Shown here piece after piece: positions 24,302 through 32,223 of a stretch of DNA of 64,000 nt (the first letter of the stretch is position 1; each line of letters begins with the position of its first letter). The stretch lies in IMG/VR virus record IMGVR_UViG_3300032607_000303, positions 16,846 to 80,845 of that record. One strand, 5' to 3'. Below the pieces are notes generated by a model, which was given only the letters and a program-made list of their open reading frames with translations, did not search any database and was not told the DNA's origin. The stretch comes from a virus. The translations under genes were made by a program, and so were the position numbers.

Positions 24302-24340
24302 AAGCCTTCCCTGCCAAAAAGCTCGGAGGGCTTTTGTTTG
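24302..24340 (+). terminator. Terminator after the AntA/KilAC gene
   Basis: AAGCCTTCC pairs with GGAGGGCTT (nine pairs, one G-T) around a 14-base loop, followed by TTGTTTG. It ends the first rightward operon. Confidence 0.72.
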
Positions 24341-24370
24341 TCTGATTAATAAATTATTTACAAATAGTTG

Positions 24371-24399
24371 TTGACGAAATTGTTGTGAGGTGGGATACT
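24371..24399 (+). promoter_or_regulatory. Candidate sigma-70 promoter
   Basis: TTGACG (24371-24376), 17 bases, then GATACT (24394-24399), just after a terminator and before the 24508 gene. The leader of about 100 bases holds no obvious structure. Confidence 0.55.
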
Positions 24400-24507
24400 T
24401 AATTCCTCAGCACAAACAATGTTCGGTGAAAGCTGGGAAGTAAAACCTACAGGAAGTTTGGGCTTTACAGCACAATGGGTATCTATTGAACATCTTAAGG
24501 AAGTAAA

Positions 24508-24750
24508 ATGAAACTCTTTTTCATCTGGCAAGAAGAAAATAACGGATACGATACATACGACTCAGCAGTTGTCTGTGCAAAAGATGAATCTGATGCTAAG
24601 AAAATGCACCCTGAAAATGGTGAGAACATCGTAAATAATGAGTTTGGTTGCTGGGTAAGGGATACAGAATTTGTATTTGTGAAGTATATTGGAACTGCTG
24701 CAAAGGGAACTAAGCGTGATGTCATTTGTGCATCATTTAATGCAGGTTAA
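24508..24750 (+). CDS. Conserved-type phage protein, 80 aa
   Basis: It has LFFIWQEENNGYDTYDSAVVCA and ends ICASFNAG. This NGYDTYDSAVVCA/SFNAG pattern is widespread in early regions of unrelated phages. The function is unknown to me. Confidence 0.75.
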   Translation: MKLFFIWQEENNGYDTYDSAVVCAKDESDAKKMHPENGENIVNNEFGCWVRDTEFVFVKYIGTAAKGTKRDVICASFNAG

Positions 24751-24778
24751 TTCTTACAAATAATTTAAAGAAAATCAA

Positions 24779-24955
24779 ATGGACAAAGTTAAGAAAGCAT
24801 TACGCCTCTTTGCATCACGCACAGCAACACGTAGCCAGCGTCATCACAATGTACGACAATACTTAAAGGCTCTGGAGTACATGGGAGACTCTTGGATACT
24901 TGCCAAGCCTGTAGAGTTGAAGAAGATTGTTAAGGCTGCTGCCAAACATCATTAA
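24779..24955 (+). CDS. Small basic protein, 58 aa
   Basis: Begins MDKVKKALRLFASRTATRS; rich in K, R and H and helical, so it may bind nucleic acid. AAAG precedes the ATG. Confidence 0.58.
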   Translation: MDKVKKALRLFASRTATRSQRHHNVRQYLKALEYMGDSWILAKPVELKKIVKAAAKHH

Positions 24956-25064
24956 CGTATTGTAGCCAGATAGCAAATAGACGCGTAACAGTGTAATTGA
25001 TACAATCATAGCCAATAGCTGTTATAATTGATTTTAGCAGCTTAATTACAATAGAAAGCACAAT

Positions 25065-25280
25065 ATGCCTCGCACATTCACACTCCCTTGCAGCGTCATT
25101 AAGACAGCCATCAAACATATCCCTCACAAGCCGCTCAAAGGCTGTCCTGATAATGACTACTACGACATAACTAAAGACAGAGAGACATTTTGCATTGTAC
25201 TAAAGAGCAACGGAAAAGTTATGTTCACAACAGTTAATAAGACAATTGCTGTAGCTACGCTGGAAGGAATGTTAGCATGA
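25065..25280 (+). CDS. Hypothetical protein, 71 aa
   Basis: It is an unrecognised protein with a beta-rich C-terminal half (TFCIVLKSNGKVMFTTVNK). It overlaps the next gene by 4 bases. AGAAAGCACAAT before the ATG is a poor ribosome site. Confidence 0.58.
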   Translation: MPRTFTLPCSVIKTAIKHIPHKPLKGCPDNDYYDITKDRETFCIVLKSNGKVMFTTVNKTIAVATLEGMLA

Positions 25281-25474
25281 ATGACATTACAGTAGTTTTT
25301 GATAAACAAAATGGTAAAGATGCTATGTCTATCATGTACTGTAAAGATGTAGTATCAATAGGTATGTCAGATGATTGGTATATCCATCATGTACAAATTA
25401 ACTTGTCTATTAAAGAGTTTAGAAAAATATATAAGAATGTTGAAGAGGCTCACGCTAAATCTAACGTAGCGTAA
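25277..25474 (+). CDS. Hypothetical protein, 65 aa
   Basis: ATGA overlap with the previous gene; alpha/beta (DITVVFDKQNGKDAMSIMY). Not recognised. Confidence 0.58.
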   Translation: MNDITVVFDKQNGKDAMSIMYCKDVVSIGMSDDWYIHHVQINLSIKEFRKIYKNVEEAHAKSNVA

Positions 25475-25491
25475 TAACAACACACAAAATA

Positions 25492-25520
25492 TTGACACAA
25501 TCATTGTAATAATTTATTCT
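25492..25520 (+). promoter_or_regulatory. Sigma-70-like promoter
   Basis: TTGACA (25492-25497), 17 bases, TATTCT (25515-25520), upstream of the 25569 gene. Confidence 0.65.
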
Positions 25521-25568
25521 TAACACATGGCCTAAGCAATTATGCAAGGGCAATTCTAAGGAAATGAA

Positions 25569-25766
25569 ATGATTCTAGTCCTAGTAACAAACGGTAAGAA
25601 CGATAGCGTAGACTATGTTAAAGTTGTAACTTTTCAAGAACGCTTTCTAGCTGAAAAATATATTACTCATATCAGCACAGACCTTTATTGCAAGCATTGG
25701 ATAAAGGCCAAGATTGTGAAAGAGGGTGAACAAGTTGAATTATACCCAACTTACGAGCAAATGTGA
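25569..25766 (+). CDS. Hypothetical protein, 65 aa
   Basis: It looks like a small ferredoxin-like fold: strand ILVLVTNGK, helix FQERFLAEKYITHI, strand AKIVKEGE. The ATG follows AAGGAAATGAA. The function is unknown. Confidence 0.6.
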   Translation: MILVLVTNGKNDSVDYVKVVTFQERFLAEKYITHISTDLYCKHWIKAKIVKEGEQVELYPTYEQM

Positions 25767-25957
25767 TGACAACAGATAATGAGTTCTACGCTTACAAAGC
25801 CCTTGTGAAAGCTGCCATGCAAGACATTCACAAACGTATGGCTGAATCCTACTATTCAGAGCCGGGACGTAGGCTCACATACATGGACATGGATGCTTTC
25901 TATGAGCATCTTGGAAAGATTGGAATGGGAGGCTGTCTTGACCAGTTGGAGAAATAA
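25766..25957 (+). CDS. Hypothetical protein, 63 aa
   Basis: ATG at 25766 overlaps the previous TGA (TGATG); GTG at 25763 is the alternative. It is helical, with MQDIHKRMAESYYSEPG. Not recognised. Confidence 0.58.
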   Translation: MTTDNEFYAYKALVKAAMQDIHKRMAESYYSEPGRRLTYMDMDAFYEHLGKIGMGGCLDQLEK

Positions 25958-26072
25958 GATAACTCTACACAAAACAGCTTGTAAAACCTCTGAATAGTAG
26001 TAGAATGTACAAACAGTAGCAGAAGCCCTATATGCAGCTAAAAGGATCCTGCTGACAATAGATTGGAGGCTT

Positions 26073-26096
26073 TCAAGAGCCTTCTCGTTAATAAAA
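26073..26096 (+). terminator. Possible weak terminator
   Basis: GAGGCT-ttcaag-AGCCTT is followed by CTCGTTAAT. The stem is short and the U tract is poor, so it is tentative. Confidence 0.35.
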
Positions 26097-26112
26097 CAAA
26101 TAGGTGAATCAA

Positions 26113-26364
26113 ATGAACAGGAAATACAGAGTTATTAGTAACACAAAGTACACACACTTTTACCCTATAGGTACTGTAGTAAAGATACTTTCAGTAGGCT
26201 ATGAAGACAACTGCGTAGATGTTGTAGATATCTATGATGAAATATTTCAAACACTTGTTGTAGATGATCTTGAGGAGATTTTTGTTGTGGATGACAAAAA
26301 GAAAGACTCCTCTGAGCGGATTGCTGATCTCAATTCTTTTAAGTCTGTAGGAAAAGCTTCTTAG
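26113..26364 (+). CDS. Hypothetical protein, 83 aa
   Basis: It has an SH3-like N-terminal half (YRVISNTKYTHFYPIGTVVK) and an acidic tail. ATG at 26113 follows AGGTGA; a GTG at 26104 would consume that site. It is similar in style to the 3831-4277 protein's N-terminus, but no homology is claimed. Confidence 0.6.
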   Translation: MNRKYRVISNTKYTHFYPIGTVVKILSVGYEDNCVDVVDIYDEIFQTLVVDDLEEIFVVDDKKKDSSERIADLNSFKSVGKAS

Positions 26365-26452
26365 GTGCCCGGAGCATTAGGATTTACAATGGTTTGTTTC
26401 TGTAATAAGGATGTTCCTGTAGGTTGTGATGTGTATATTAAAGGTAATTAAA

Positions 26453-26560
26453 ATGCTAGATATAATTGACGTTGTTCTGTGTATATGCTTGTTGTCCTCT
26501 TTAGGGCTATTGGCAATGATCTTGGTAAATTGCAAGAATAATGTGAGGGAGGTTGAGTGA
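26453..26560 (+). CDS. Single-span membrane microprotein, 35 aa
   Basis: It begins MLDIIDVVLCICLLSSLGLL. One hydrophobic helix is followed by a short charged tail. It overlaps the next microprotein start (GTG inside its end), suggesting a coupled pair. Confidence 0.45.
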   Translation: MLDIIDVVLCICLLSSLGLLAMILVNCKNNVREVE

Positions 26561-26667
26561 AAGCAATTATGTGGTATTTGCTAGGGTCTTGTACAGCTTC
26601 TGTTTTGGTAGCTGTTTGGATGACTGTTAGGAGTAGGAAGCGTAGTGTTTTTGGTAAGATTGTTTAG
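26557..26667 (+). CDS. Single-span membrane microprotein, 36 aa
   Basis: GTG start behind GAGGGAGGT; a hydrophobic helix (YLLGSCTASVLVAVW) followed by a basic tail (RSRKRS), so the C-terminus should face the cytoplasm. A two-component membrane pair with 26453-26560 is plausible; the role is unknown. Confidence 0.45.
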   Translation: MKAIMWYLLGSCTASVLVAVWMTVRSRKRSVFGKIV

Positions 26668-27183
26668 TGATTGACACACAATCTTGTGAGGATTTGCACA
26701 AATAATTATGCTACGCATAGGAAATGTGCAAGTTCTCACAAATATTGTACAAAGATAAAAGATTGTCCACAAATATTGTAAGAACAAGATGAACGTAGTG
26801 AATCTTGCAAGGGACAGCAATAGCTGGCACGCAGCCTGAAGGAATGACGTTAGTCAGTCCTAAGGTTCTTATGCTTTAGTCTATCCACCATACAAGTCTG
26901 CCATTATAAAGTCTTGTGCGGTCGTTGTGCGTAGCACAGGTTCTGCACAGTACCTTACAGTGCATAGTTTGTTGATGTATAATGCTTATGTGCAAAGACT
27001 TTCTTTTAATTCTTCTTTTATTCTTCTATTCCTATTCTTTTAGTACAGTGCCAGCGGGGGATAGTTATACCCGTGTCAGGGGGATAGATGCCCCACAGAG
27101 GGGTATAAGAGTAACCTTGTGGCGGGGATTGACCCAAACATCTAAGTAGCGTATAATACGCAGGTAACAACGGAAGGAAATAT
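26668..27183 (+). other. 516-base noncoding stretch before the RHH and winged-helix genes
   Basis: I see no convincing gene. The first part repeats near-identical words (CACAAATATTGTA appears twice near 26736 and 26768; TTGCACAAATAATTAT nearby). A TATAAT at about 26980 lacks a good -35. Near 27050-27110 a G-rich zone has CCCCacagaGGGG. The promoter at 27129-27157 closes it. It could hold regulatory or origin function for the two following genes. Confidence 0.5.
27129..27157 (+). promoter_or_regulatory. Sigma-70-like promoter for the RHH gene
   Basis: TTGACC (27129-27134), 17 bases, perfect TATAAT (27152-27157), followed by ACGC as in two late promoters. It lies 26 bases before the ribbon-helix-helix gene. 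Confidence 0.78.
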
Positions 27184-27366
27184 ATGCAATTCACCCTAAA
27201 CACTGACTTAGCTGTATGGCTTGACTCAGTTCGTGGGCAACATTCACGACAAGCATTCATAACAAGAGTCTTACGGCAACAAATGGTAGTACAGCAGTAC
27301 ACTTCTCACACTAAGGAAACGCATGAAGAAAATATCACCTATGGGGTTGCTCAACCTCTTTCATAA
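27184..27366 (+). CDS. Small ribbon-helix-helix-like DNA-binding protein, 60 aa
   Basis: The strand MQFTLNTDLAVWLD, then helix and turn (SRQAFITRVLRQQM) fit the ribbon-helix-helix fold used by CopG/Arc-type repressors. GGAAGG precedes the ATG. The next gene begins inside it in another frame, so they are translationally linked. It may control its own promoter and the adjoining replication-type gene. Confidence 0.65.
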   Translation: MQFTLNTDLAVWLDSVRGQHSRQAFITRVLRQQMVVQQYTSHTKETHEENITYGVAQPLS

Positions 27367-27952
27367 GTCGGCAGCAGCCGATGTCAATCTGACAGTACAT
27401 GAACATCGCCTCATGTCTGTCATCATAACGTACATCAATGGGGAAGACCTCTCCAAAGGTTACAAAGCTTGGCCTAGTACGGATACTCTTATCCGCTTCA
27501 CAGGGCTTGGCACAACTACAATCGAAAATGGCAGGAAGAAACTTGTAAAGGATGGTTGGCTAACAATCATTTCTGGCAAGGGTAAGGGAAGTAGTAACCA
27601 GTATTTTGTGAATGGTGCAAAGATTGTTGAGGCAGCAGCTAAATCTGGTGTATCATACAACGATCAGGAGGCAGTTAAAGACGCTTCCATACCTGCACAG
27701 AAGGAGCCTCATAAGCGTAACATGGAGCCAGCAAGGGCTGCTATAGGTAAGCCTACTGTCAAGGTTGTTGAGCCAACAGTAGCATGGTTTGAAGATGATC
27801 CTGTGAAGACTTTTGAGAAGCCTACTAAAGTGTCTATCAATCCTGATGGCTCAAATCCATTCCACAAGAACGGCTTGCGTTGTCACTCCTACGAAGACCA
27901 TGCAAATGCTACAAGAAATAAAGTAGAAACATCTTGTGATGATCCGTTTTGA
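27323..27952 (+). CDS. Winged-helix protein resembling phage/plasmid replication initiators, 209 aa
   Basis: The N-terminal 100 residues contain a winged-helix pattern: KAWPSTDTLIRFTGLGTTTI (recognition region), then LVKDGWLTIISGKGKGSSNQY as the wing. This layout is common in phage replisome-organiser or replication-initiator N-termini. The C-terminal half is low-complexity and charged, ending SCDDPF. It overlaps the RHH gene by 44 bases. It could equally be a regulator, as I see no initiator-specific C-terminal domain. Confidence 0.65.
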   Translation: MKKISPMGLLNLFHKSAAADVNLTVHEHRLMSVIITYINGEDLSKGYKAWPSTDTLIRFTGLGTTTIENGRKKLVKDGWLTIISGKGKGSSNQYFVNGAKIVEAAAKSGVSYNDQEAVKDASIPAQKEPHKRNMEPARAAIGKPTVKVVEPTVAWFEDDPVKTFEKPTKVSINPDGSNPFHKNGLRCHSYEDHANATRNKVETSCDDPF

Positions 27953-27976
27953 TGTATAATTAATACAGAGGGTAAA

Positions 27977-28102
27977 TTGAACTACGAACAAAATCTTCAA
28001 GTAATCCTTGACTACCTAAACGGTAAACTGAGTAGATATGCAATAGACAGTATGACCTACCCAGAATTACAACTAGCCTACGACAAACTTACAACACTTT
28101 GA
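27977..28102 (+). CDS. Hypothetical protein, 41 aa
   Basis: TTG start behind AGAGGGTAAA. It is helical (NYEQNLQVILDYLNGKLSR). Its position between two real genes with a proper ribosome site supports it, but it is short. Confidence 0.45.
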   Translation: MNYEQNLQVILDYLNGKLSRYAIDSMTYPELQLAYDKLTTL

Positions 28103-28112
28103 AAGGAACACT

Positions 28113-29588
28113 ATGTCCAACAATCCAACTGAACAACAACTCTATTGTGTAAAACTATGCACAACTGAAAATAAAGTTAAAATATCCGCAGCAGCCGGGT
28201 CAGGAAAAACGTCTACACTAATCCTAATTGCTGACAGCTTAAAGGTTCCTTCAGTTTACCTAGCATTCAATAAGTCGATTGCAACTGAAGCATCTTCAAA
28301 GTTCCCTAAGCATGTTACATGCCGAACTACACATAGCCTTGCTTATGGAGCCTTTGGTGTTCCATTACAAAGCAAGCTGACACGCCCTAGAGGTCATTAT
28401 GTCAACGTAGCTGGTACAGGAAGTGAGATTGCTAAATATTACCATCTTGACCCTGTTGTAGATGCTTCTGGAGAGTATGCAGCAACAGCTAACGCAATGG
28501 GTTTGTTCATTCGTACAACTGTTGAGCGATTTGAACAGAGTGCAGATATGCAGATTGGTAAGTGGCATGTCCCTAAACGCGATATGGAGAAAGTGTTGGC
28601 TGCTGACAAGAGTGCTGAAGGTTATGTACTCAAGATGGCTAAGAAATTGTGGCAGGATCGTATCAATGTAAATTCTAATGTGTTGGCTACACATGATACA
28701 TACTTGAAGCTATATCAGATGAGTAAGCCTGTGCTTCCTTTTGATATTGTGTATGTTGACGAATTTCAAGATACTACGCCTTGTGTAATGGATATTGTAA
28801 ATAATCAAAAGGATACAGCTAAGATTGTAGCTGTTGGTGATTCGTTTCAGGCCATCTACTCGTTTCGAGGAGCTATCAATGCAATGGCCTTGATGACTTG
28901 CCAAGAAGCTCATCTCAGCATGTCCTTCCGTTTCGGACAAGGTATTGCTGATGTAGCTACAGCAGTACTTGGTAACAAGATGGTTATTCAAGGTCGTCCT
29001 GACTTAAAGAGTGTGATTGGTTATGATGTTGTGGACAAGGCTAAGCCTTACATGTATCTGTTCCGTACCAATGCTATGTTGCTTACAGAGGCTGTAGCAG
29101 CCATTGACCGTGGTGAGCAAGTGAAGGTTGCTATTGATGTCAAAGACTTTGTAAAGCTGTTGCAGAGTGCTGTAGCCTTGCACGCTAACGACCATAAGAA
29201 GGTAAAGCATGAACGTATTCTTCCTTACCCTAGCTGGTCTGTGCTGGCTGTAGAGGGAAAAGCTACAGGAGGGGAGTTGAAACGTGTGTTGGAGATTGTT
29301 GAAGGGCGACGAGCAAAGATTGCTGACGAGAAGAATTGGTGCCAAGTTGCATCTGCTAGAAACTTTATGGGTGCGTCTGTGTCTCCGTATAGTATCACAG
29401 CTTGCTCATGGTGCAGCGTTGGTGCTATAGAGTGCGTAGAAAAATCTGTATTTGACACATCAGCACATGTCCAGCTAGAAGCCTTTATGGGCAATGATAT
29501 TGGTGAGTTCAATGATACGCACAGCCATTCCGAAGTTATGGCAGCATGGGATAAGGCTATTGCTGAGTGTGCTAAGGAGGCTGTATGA
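28113..29588 (+). CDS. UvrD/Rep-like helicase N-terminal half fused to a DUF6197-like tail, 491 aa
   Basis: Superfamily 1 motifs are present: Walker A AAAGSGKTST (residues 26-35), VDEFQDTTP (motif II, near 215), AVGDSFQAIYSFRGA (motif III, near 243), a MSFRFGQGIADVA motif-IV-like segment, and LFRTNAML. Usual motifs V (TxHxxKGLE) and VI are absent. In their place the last 110 residues read ADEKNWCQVA, ACSWCSVGAIECVEK, FNDTHSHSEVMAAWDKAIAE, a pattern I associate with DUF6197. It probably binds ATP and DNA, but may not unwind DNA as a full helicase does. AAAGGAAC precedes the ATG. Confidence 0.82.
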   Translation: MSNNPTEQQLYCVKLCTTENKVKISAAAGSGKTSTLILIADSLKVPSVYLAFNKSIATEASSKFPKHVTCRTTHSLAYGAFGVPLQSKLTRPRGHYVNVAGTGSEIAKYYHLDPVVDASGEYAATANAMGLFIRTTVERFEQSADMQIGKWHVPKRDMEKVLAADKSAEGYVLKMAKKLWQDRINVNSNVLATHDTYLKLYQMSKPVLPFDIVYVDEFQDTTPCVMDIVNNQKDTAKIVAVGDSFQAIYSFRGAINAMALMTCQEAHLSMSFRFGQGIADVATAVLGNKMVIQGRPDLKSVIGYDVVDKAKPYMYLFRTNAMLLTEAVAAIDRGEQVKVAIDVKDFVKLLQSAVALHANDHKKVKHERILPYPSWSVLAVEGKATGGELKRVLEIVEGRRAKIADEKNWCQVASARNFMGASVSPYSITACSWCSVGAIECVEKSVFDTSAHVQLEAFMGNDIGEFNDTHSHSEVMAAWDKAIAECAKEAV

Positions 29589-29860
29589 CAGACGATAAGG
29601 TATTACGAGATTATTCCCAAGAAGTGTACGGCGAAAGTTGTTACCAAATGTCTGTGCAGTCTCTTGTAGACTCACACAGATTGCTTAGATCTCACCGTAT
29701 AGAGTTTGAGGGGAGTATTCGTGAAGCACGCAAAGAAGCTTATGCTAAGTCTTTTAAGTTTCATACAGAGTCCTTCAAAGGTAAGGATATGATTGACATT
29801 GACGAGTTGCGGCAAATGACTCTTGATGAGATTATAGAGAGGATCACTAATGGAAATTAA
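29585..29860 (+). CDS. Hypothetical protein, 91 aa
   Basis: It is helical and charged (SVQSLVDSHRLLRSHRIEFEG). ATGA overlap with the helicase gene. Not recognised. Confidence 0.62.
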   Translation: MTDDKVLRDYSQEVYGESCYQMSVQSLVDSHRLLRSHRIEFEGSIREARKEAYAKSFKFHTESFKGKDMIDIDELRQMTLDEIIERITNGN

Positions 29861-30065
29861 AACAACAAACAATCCTGTATGGATTAACGCTCATACGGCC
29901 TCATTGCTTCCTTACGGCTCTGCTGTCCTAGCATTGACAAGAGGAGGCAAGCTGATAGAGACTATTTGGACTCTTACCAGCATTGATACATGTGACGCTT
30001 ATATGCTGTATCCTAAGATTCCTGCTGATATTAAGGCTTTGCAACAAGGGAGGAATTGTGAATAA
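29850..30065 (+). CDS. Hypothetical protein, 71 aa
   Basis: It is beta-rich in the middle (LLPYGSAVLALTRGGKLIE). It overlaps both neighbours. The function is unknown. Confidence 0.6.
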   Translation: MEIKTTNNPVWINAHTASLLPYGSAVLALTRGGKLIETIWTLTSIDTCDAYMLYPKIPADIKALQQGRNCE

Positions 30066-30354
30066 CATCTCTCCTACACCTTGGATTGTACGTTGTATGT
30101 CAGACTATATTGAAGTAACTGATGCAACAGGAAATTCAGTAACAAATAATGAGAGTTACTACCCAACAGCTTTGAAGGTAGGTAATGCTTCAATAATATC
30201 TGCTGCCCCTGACCTTCTGGAAGCACTTGAATTTGCCCGCAACGGTTTGCTTTGGTATCAAGAAAAGTACCCTTTTGAAGTAAGTGAGTGTGATTTTGAA
30301 TTTATGAAGCAGATTGATGCAGTCATCAACAAAGCCACCAAGGAAATTAAATGA
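30058..30354 (+). CDS. Ead/Ea22-like early phage protein, 98 aa
   Basis: It has the common layout TPWIVRC, EVTDATGNSVTNN, NASIISAAPDLLEALE and a C-terminal INKATKEIK. This 'APDLLEAL' family is widespread in phage early regions; its role is unknown. GTG at 30058 follows GGGAGGAATT; the longer frame back to 29983 is rejected. Confidence 0.72.
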   Translation: MNNISPTPWIVRCMSDYIEVTDATGNSVTNNESYYPTALKVGNASIISAAPDLLEALEFARNGLLWYQEKYPFEVSECDFEFMKQIDAVINKATKEIK

Positions 30355-30725
30355 ACGCCCTAGCACAATACAGAGCCTCACAAACACCTGAGCAAATTGC
30401 ACAACGCCTTGTAGAAGCTAGACAAGCTGCACATGACAATCGTGCATTTAGAGAGGCTAACAAGCACCTCTACAAGACAGAATATCTTGACAGCAACAAT
30501 TGGCAATCTCTTGCAACAAAACATTCTGTACGTATGCCCAATCAAGATGAGCCTGTCACAACAAAGAGTCTTCGCAAGTATCTGAAGCGTTGCAATGTCT
30601 CTGTAGAAACATTCAATGAGCATTACACAAGCATGGCTTATTTTATTAAAAATAATAGCACATGGACAGCGTTTGCAGGGGCTGGATTGATATTGGAGAT
30701 TAAGGATAGTATGACAATCAATTGA
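30351..30725 (+). CDS. Hypothetical protein, 124 aa
   Basis: The N-terminal 45 residues are a charged helix (PEQIAQRLVEARQAAHDNR); the middle (VTTKSLRKYLKRCNVSVETF) may be a helix-turn-helix. Not recognised. Confidence 0.62.
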   Translation: MNALAQYRASQTPEQIAQRLVEARQAAHDNRAFREANKHLYKTEYLDSNNWQSLATKHSVRMPNQDEPVTTKSLRKYLKRCNVSVETFNEHYTSMAYFIKNNSTWTAFAGAGLILEIKDSMTIN

Positions 30726-30842
30726 AATAACATCGTTGTATTGGTTTCAGAGAGATTCTAGCATCCCTAGCACATTCCCCTTATGATTCTACATCCGTAT
30801 TCAATTAAATTGATTTCAGGGTAAGAACACATAAGGAAGTGT

Positions 30843-30871
30843 TTGACAGGCATTCTAATAAGTTATAAGAT
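30843..30871 (+). promoter_or_regulatory. Candidate promoter
   Basis: TTGACA (30843-30848) with TATAAG at 15 or TAAGAT at 17 bases. It lies shortly before the 30897 gene. Confidence 0.5.
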
Positions 30872-30896
30872 GTGTTCATTGACAACAGGAGATAGT

Positions 30897-31079
30897 ATGA
30901 ACAGTAACAAAGAGGTCTATGAAGACGATGTGTACGATGACTCTAACATACATTCAGACATCGACACAGAAGCTATAGCATGGGCTTACCAAAAGCTCCT
31001 AGCCTATGGTGTAGGAAATACAACAATGGACAATGCAATGATGCTGGACAGGCTCAACCTTATGTTATTGGAGAATTGA
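30897..31079 (+). CDS. Hypothetical acidic protein, 60 aa
   Basis: ATG at 30897 follows ACAGGAGATAGT; the same ribosome-site wording occurs before the 42190 gene. It is very acidic at the N-terminus (VYEDDVYDDSNIHSDIDTE). Not recognised. Confidence 0.58.
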   Translation: MNSNKEVYEDDVYDDSNIHSDIDTEAIAWAYQKLLAYGVGNTTMDNAMMLDRLNLMLLEN

Positions 31080-31080
31080 T

Positions 31081-31257
31081 ATGCGTGTTATTGAGTATAA
31101 CAATAATCAAGAGATTGCTATTGTGTTGCAAGACACTGGTGAGATTGCCAAGATGTTGATGGCTATTATGGTGTACAATGGTTCGCCGGAGAGGAAACTT
31201 TCTAAGATACCTGTGAGAGTTGTGGAGTTGCTTGAAGAAGCATTGCAGAAAGAATAA
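31081..31257 (+). CDS. Hypothetical protein, 58 aa
   Basis: Begins one base after the previous stop. It is helical (EIAKMLMAIMVYNG and VRVVELLEEALQ). A terminator follows at once. Confidence 0.55.
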   Translation: MRVIEYNNNQEIAIVLQDTGEIAKMLMAIMVYNGSPERKLSKIPVRVVELLEEALQKE

Positions 31258-31260
31258 TTT

Positions 31261-31288
31261 AAAGCCTCCTAGTGAGGCTATTATTTTT
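31261..31288 (+). terminator. Terminator upstream of the Rha/KilAC gene
   Basis: AGCCTC-ctagt-GAGGCT followed by ATTATTTTT. Nearly the same sequence recurs at 32224-32252, on the other side of the Rha/KilAC gene. Confidence 0.75.
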
Positions 31289-31323
31289 GATTTTGTAAAA
31301 ACATTTTTCAGGTTTCTGAAATT

Positions 31324-31375
31324 AAATTTTATGGGTTTTGGTAAATAATTTTATGGGTTTTGGAAATAAAATTCT
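31324..31375 (+). repeat. Tandem repeat of about 22 bases, two copies
   Basis: AATTTTATGGGTTTTGG occurs twice with similar A/T-rich joints, about 22 bases apart, just before the promoter at 31411-31439. It may be a binding site pair for a regulator. Confidence 0.6.
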
Positions 31376-31410
31376 AGGAATTTTGTAATTCTTGATAATT
31401 TATTTTGTCG

Positions 31411-31439
31411 TTGACAGCGTTGGTACATGTTTAGATAGT
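31411..31439 (+). promoter_or_regulatory. Sigma-70-like promoter for the Rha/KilAC gene
   Basis: TTGACA (31411-31416), 17 bases, GATAGT (31434-31439), 31 bases before the ATG, which has AAAGGAGAAA as ribosome site. Confidence 0.65.
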
Positions 31440-31470
31440 TTATTGTAAACAATTAAAGGAGAAATTAGTA

Positions 31471-32220
31471 ATGACACCATCAATTAAAACATTTGTTCTG
31501 TCCACTGTTGACGTAGTTAAGACGATGACAAGTATGGAAATTGTCTCGTACATCAATGAGTGCCGTGAAGATGGAAAGCCACTAATCTCCCACCCAGATT
31601 TTCTGAAGAAAGTAGATAAGGTGCTTAAAAAAGATGCAGGAAATTTTTCCGACATCTATTTAGATGCTTATGGTCGAGAGCAGAGGTGCTTTAATTTCCC
31701 TAAGCGTGAGGCAAACCTAATGGTTATGAGCGAATCTTACGAAGTTCAAGCTAGAGTATATGACCGAATGGCAGAGCTTGAAAATAATGTACAGAAGCCT
31801 GTTTCAGTTATCCCTGACTTCGACAACCCTATTGCTGCTGCTAGAGCTTGGATTGTAGAGCGTGAAGCTGTGCTAGAGTTGGCAGCTTCTGTAGCAGAAC
31901 AAGCCCTACGTATTGCCCATGATGCCCCAAAGGTTGAGTATGTGGATAAATTTATAGAGGTTGGCTTTGATATGAACCTCCGTGATGCTTGGAAAAGTTT
32001 ACATGTAAAACCTAACATCTTTAGCAAGCACTTAGTGGACGAGGGCGTACTGTACGAAAAGAATTCAACAAAACACGCTTACTCGTCACATATTAATGCA
32101 GGCTATTTTGTAGAGCGTCAGACAAACTTCGGGACACAAGTGTATGTAACACCTAAAGGTAAAACTTACATTGCTAAGAGGTTTTCTGATTGGCTTAAAA
32201 ATAATACCACAAAGAAATAG
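31471..32220 (+). CDS. Rha-like/KilAC antirepressor-type regulator, 249 aa
   Basis: The N-terminal 95 residues resemble the Rha (phage regulatory) domain: SMEIVSYINECREDGKPLIS, then FPKREANLMVMSESYEVQA followed by VYDRMAELE. A short linker leads to a KilAC domain: KVEYVDKFIEVGFDMNLRD, NIFSKHLVDEGVLYE and YVTPKGKTYIAKRF. The C-terminal half matches that of the 23516 protein, while the N-terminal domains differ, as in shuffled antirepressors. It has its own promoter and is flanked by two near-identical terminators, like a movable 'moron' unit. Confidence 0.83.
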   Translation: MTPSIKTFVLSTVDVVKTMTSMEIVSYINECREDGKPLISHPDFLKKVDKVLKKDAGNFSDIYLDAYGREQRCFNFPKREANLMVMSESYEVQARVYDRMAELENNVQKPVSVIPDFDNPIAAARAWIVEREAVLELAASVAEQALRIAHDAPKVEYVDKFIEVGFDMNLRDAWKSLHVKPNIFSKHLVDEGVLYEKNSTKHAYSSHINAGYFVERQTNFGTQVYVTPKGKTYIAKRFSDWLKNNTTKK

Positions 32221-32223
32221 CAA

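Noticed and set aside
26389-26451. 20-codon ORF beginning MVCFCNKDVPVG
   Set aside because: Too short and without a clear ribosome site to support a call, though its cysteines are noted.
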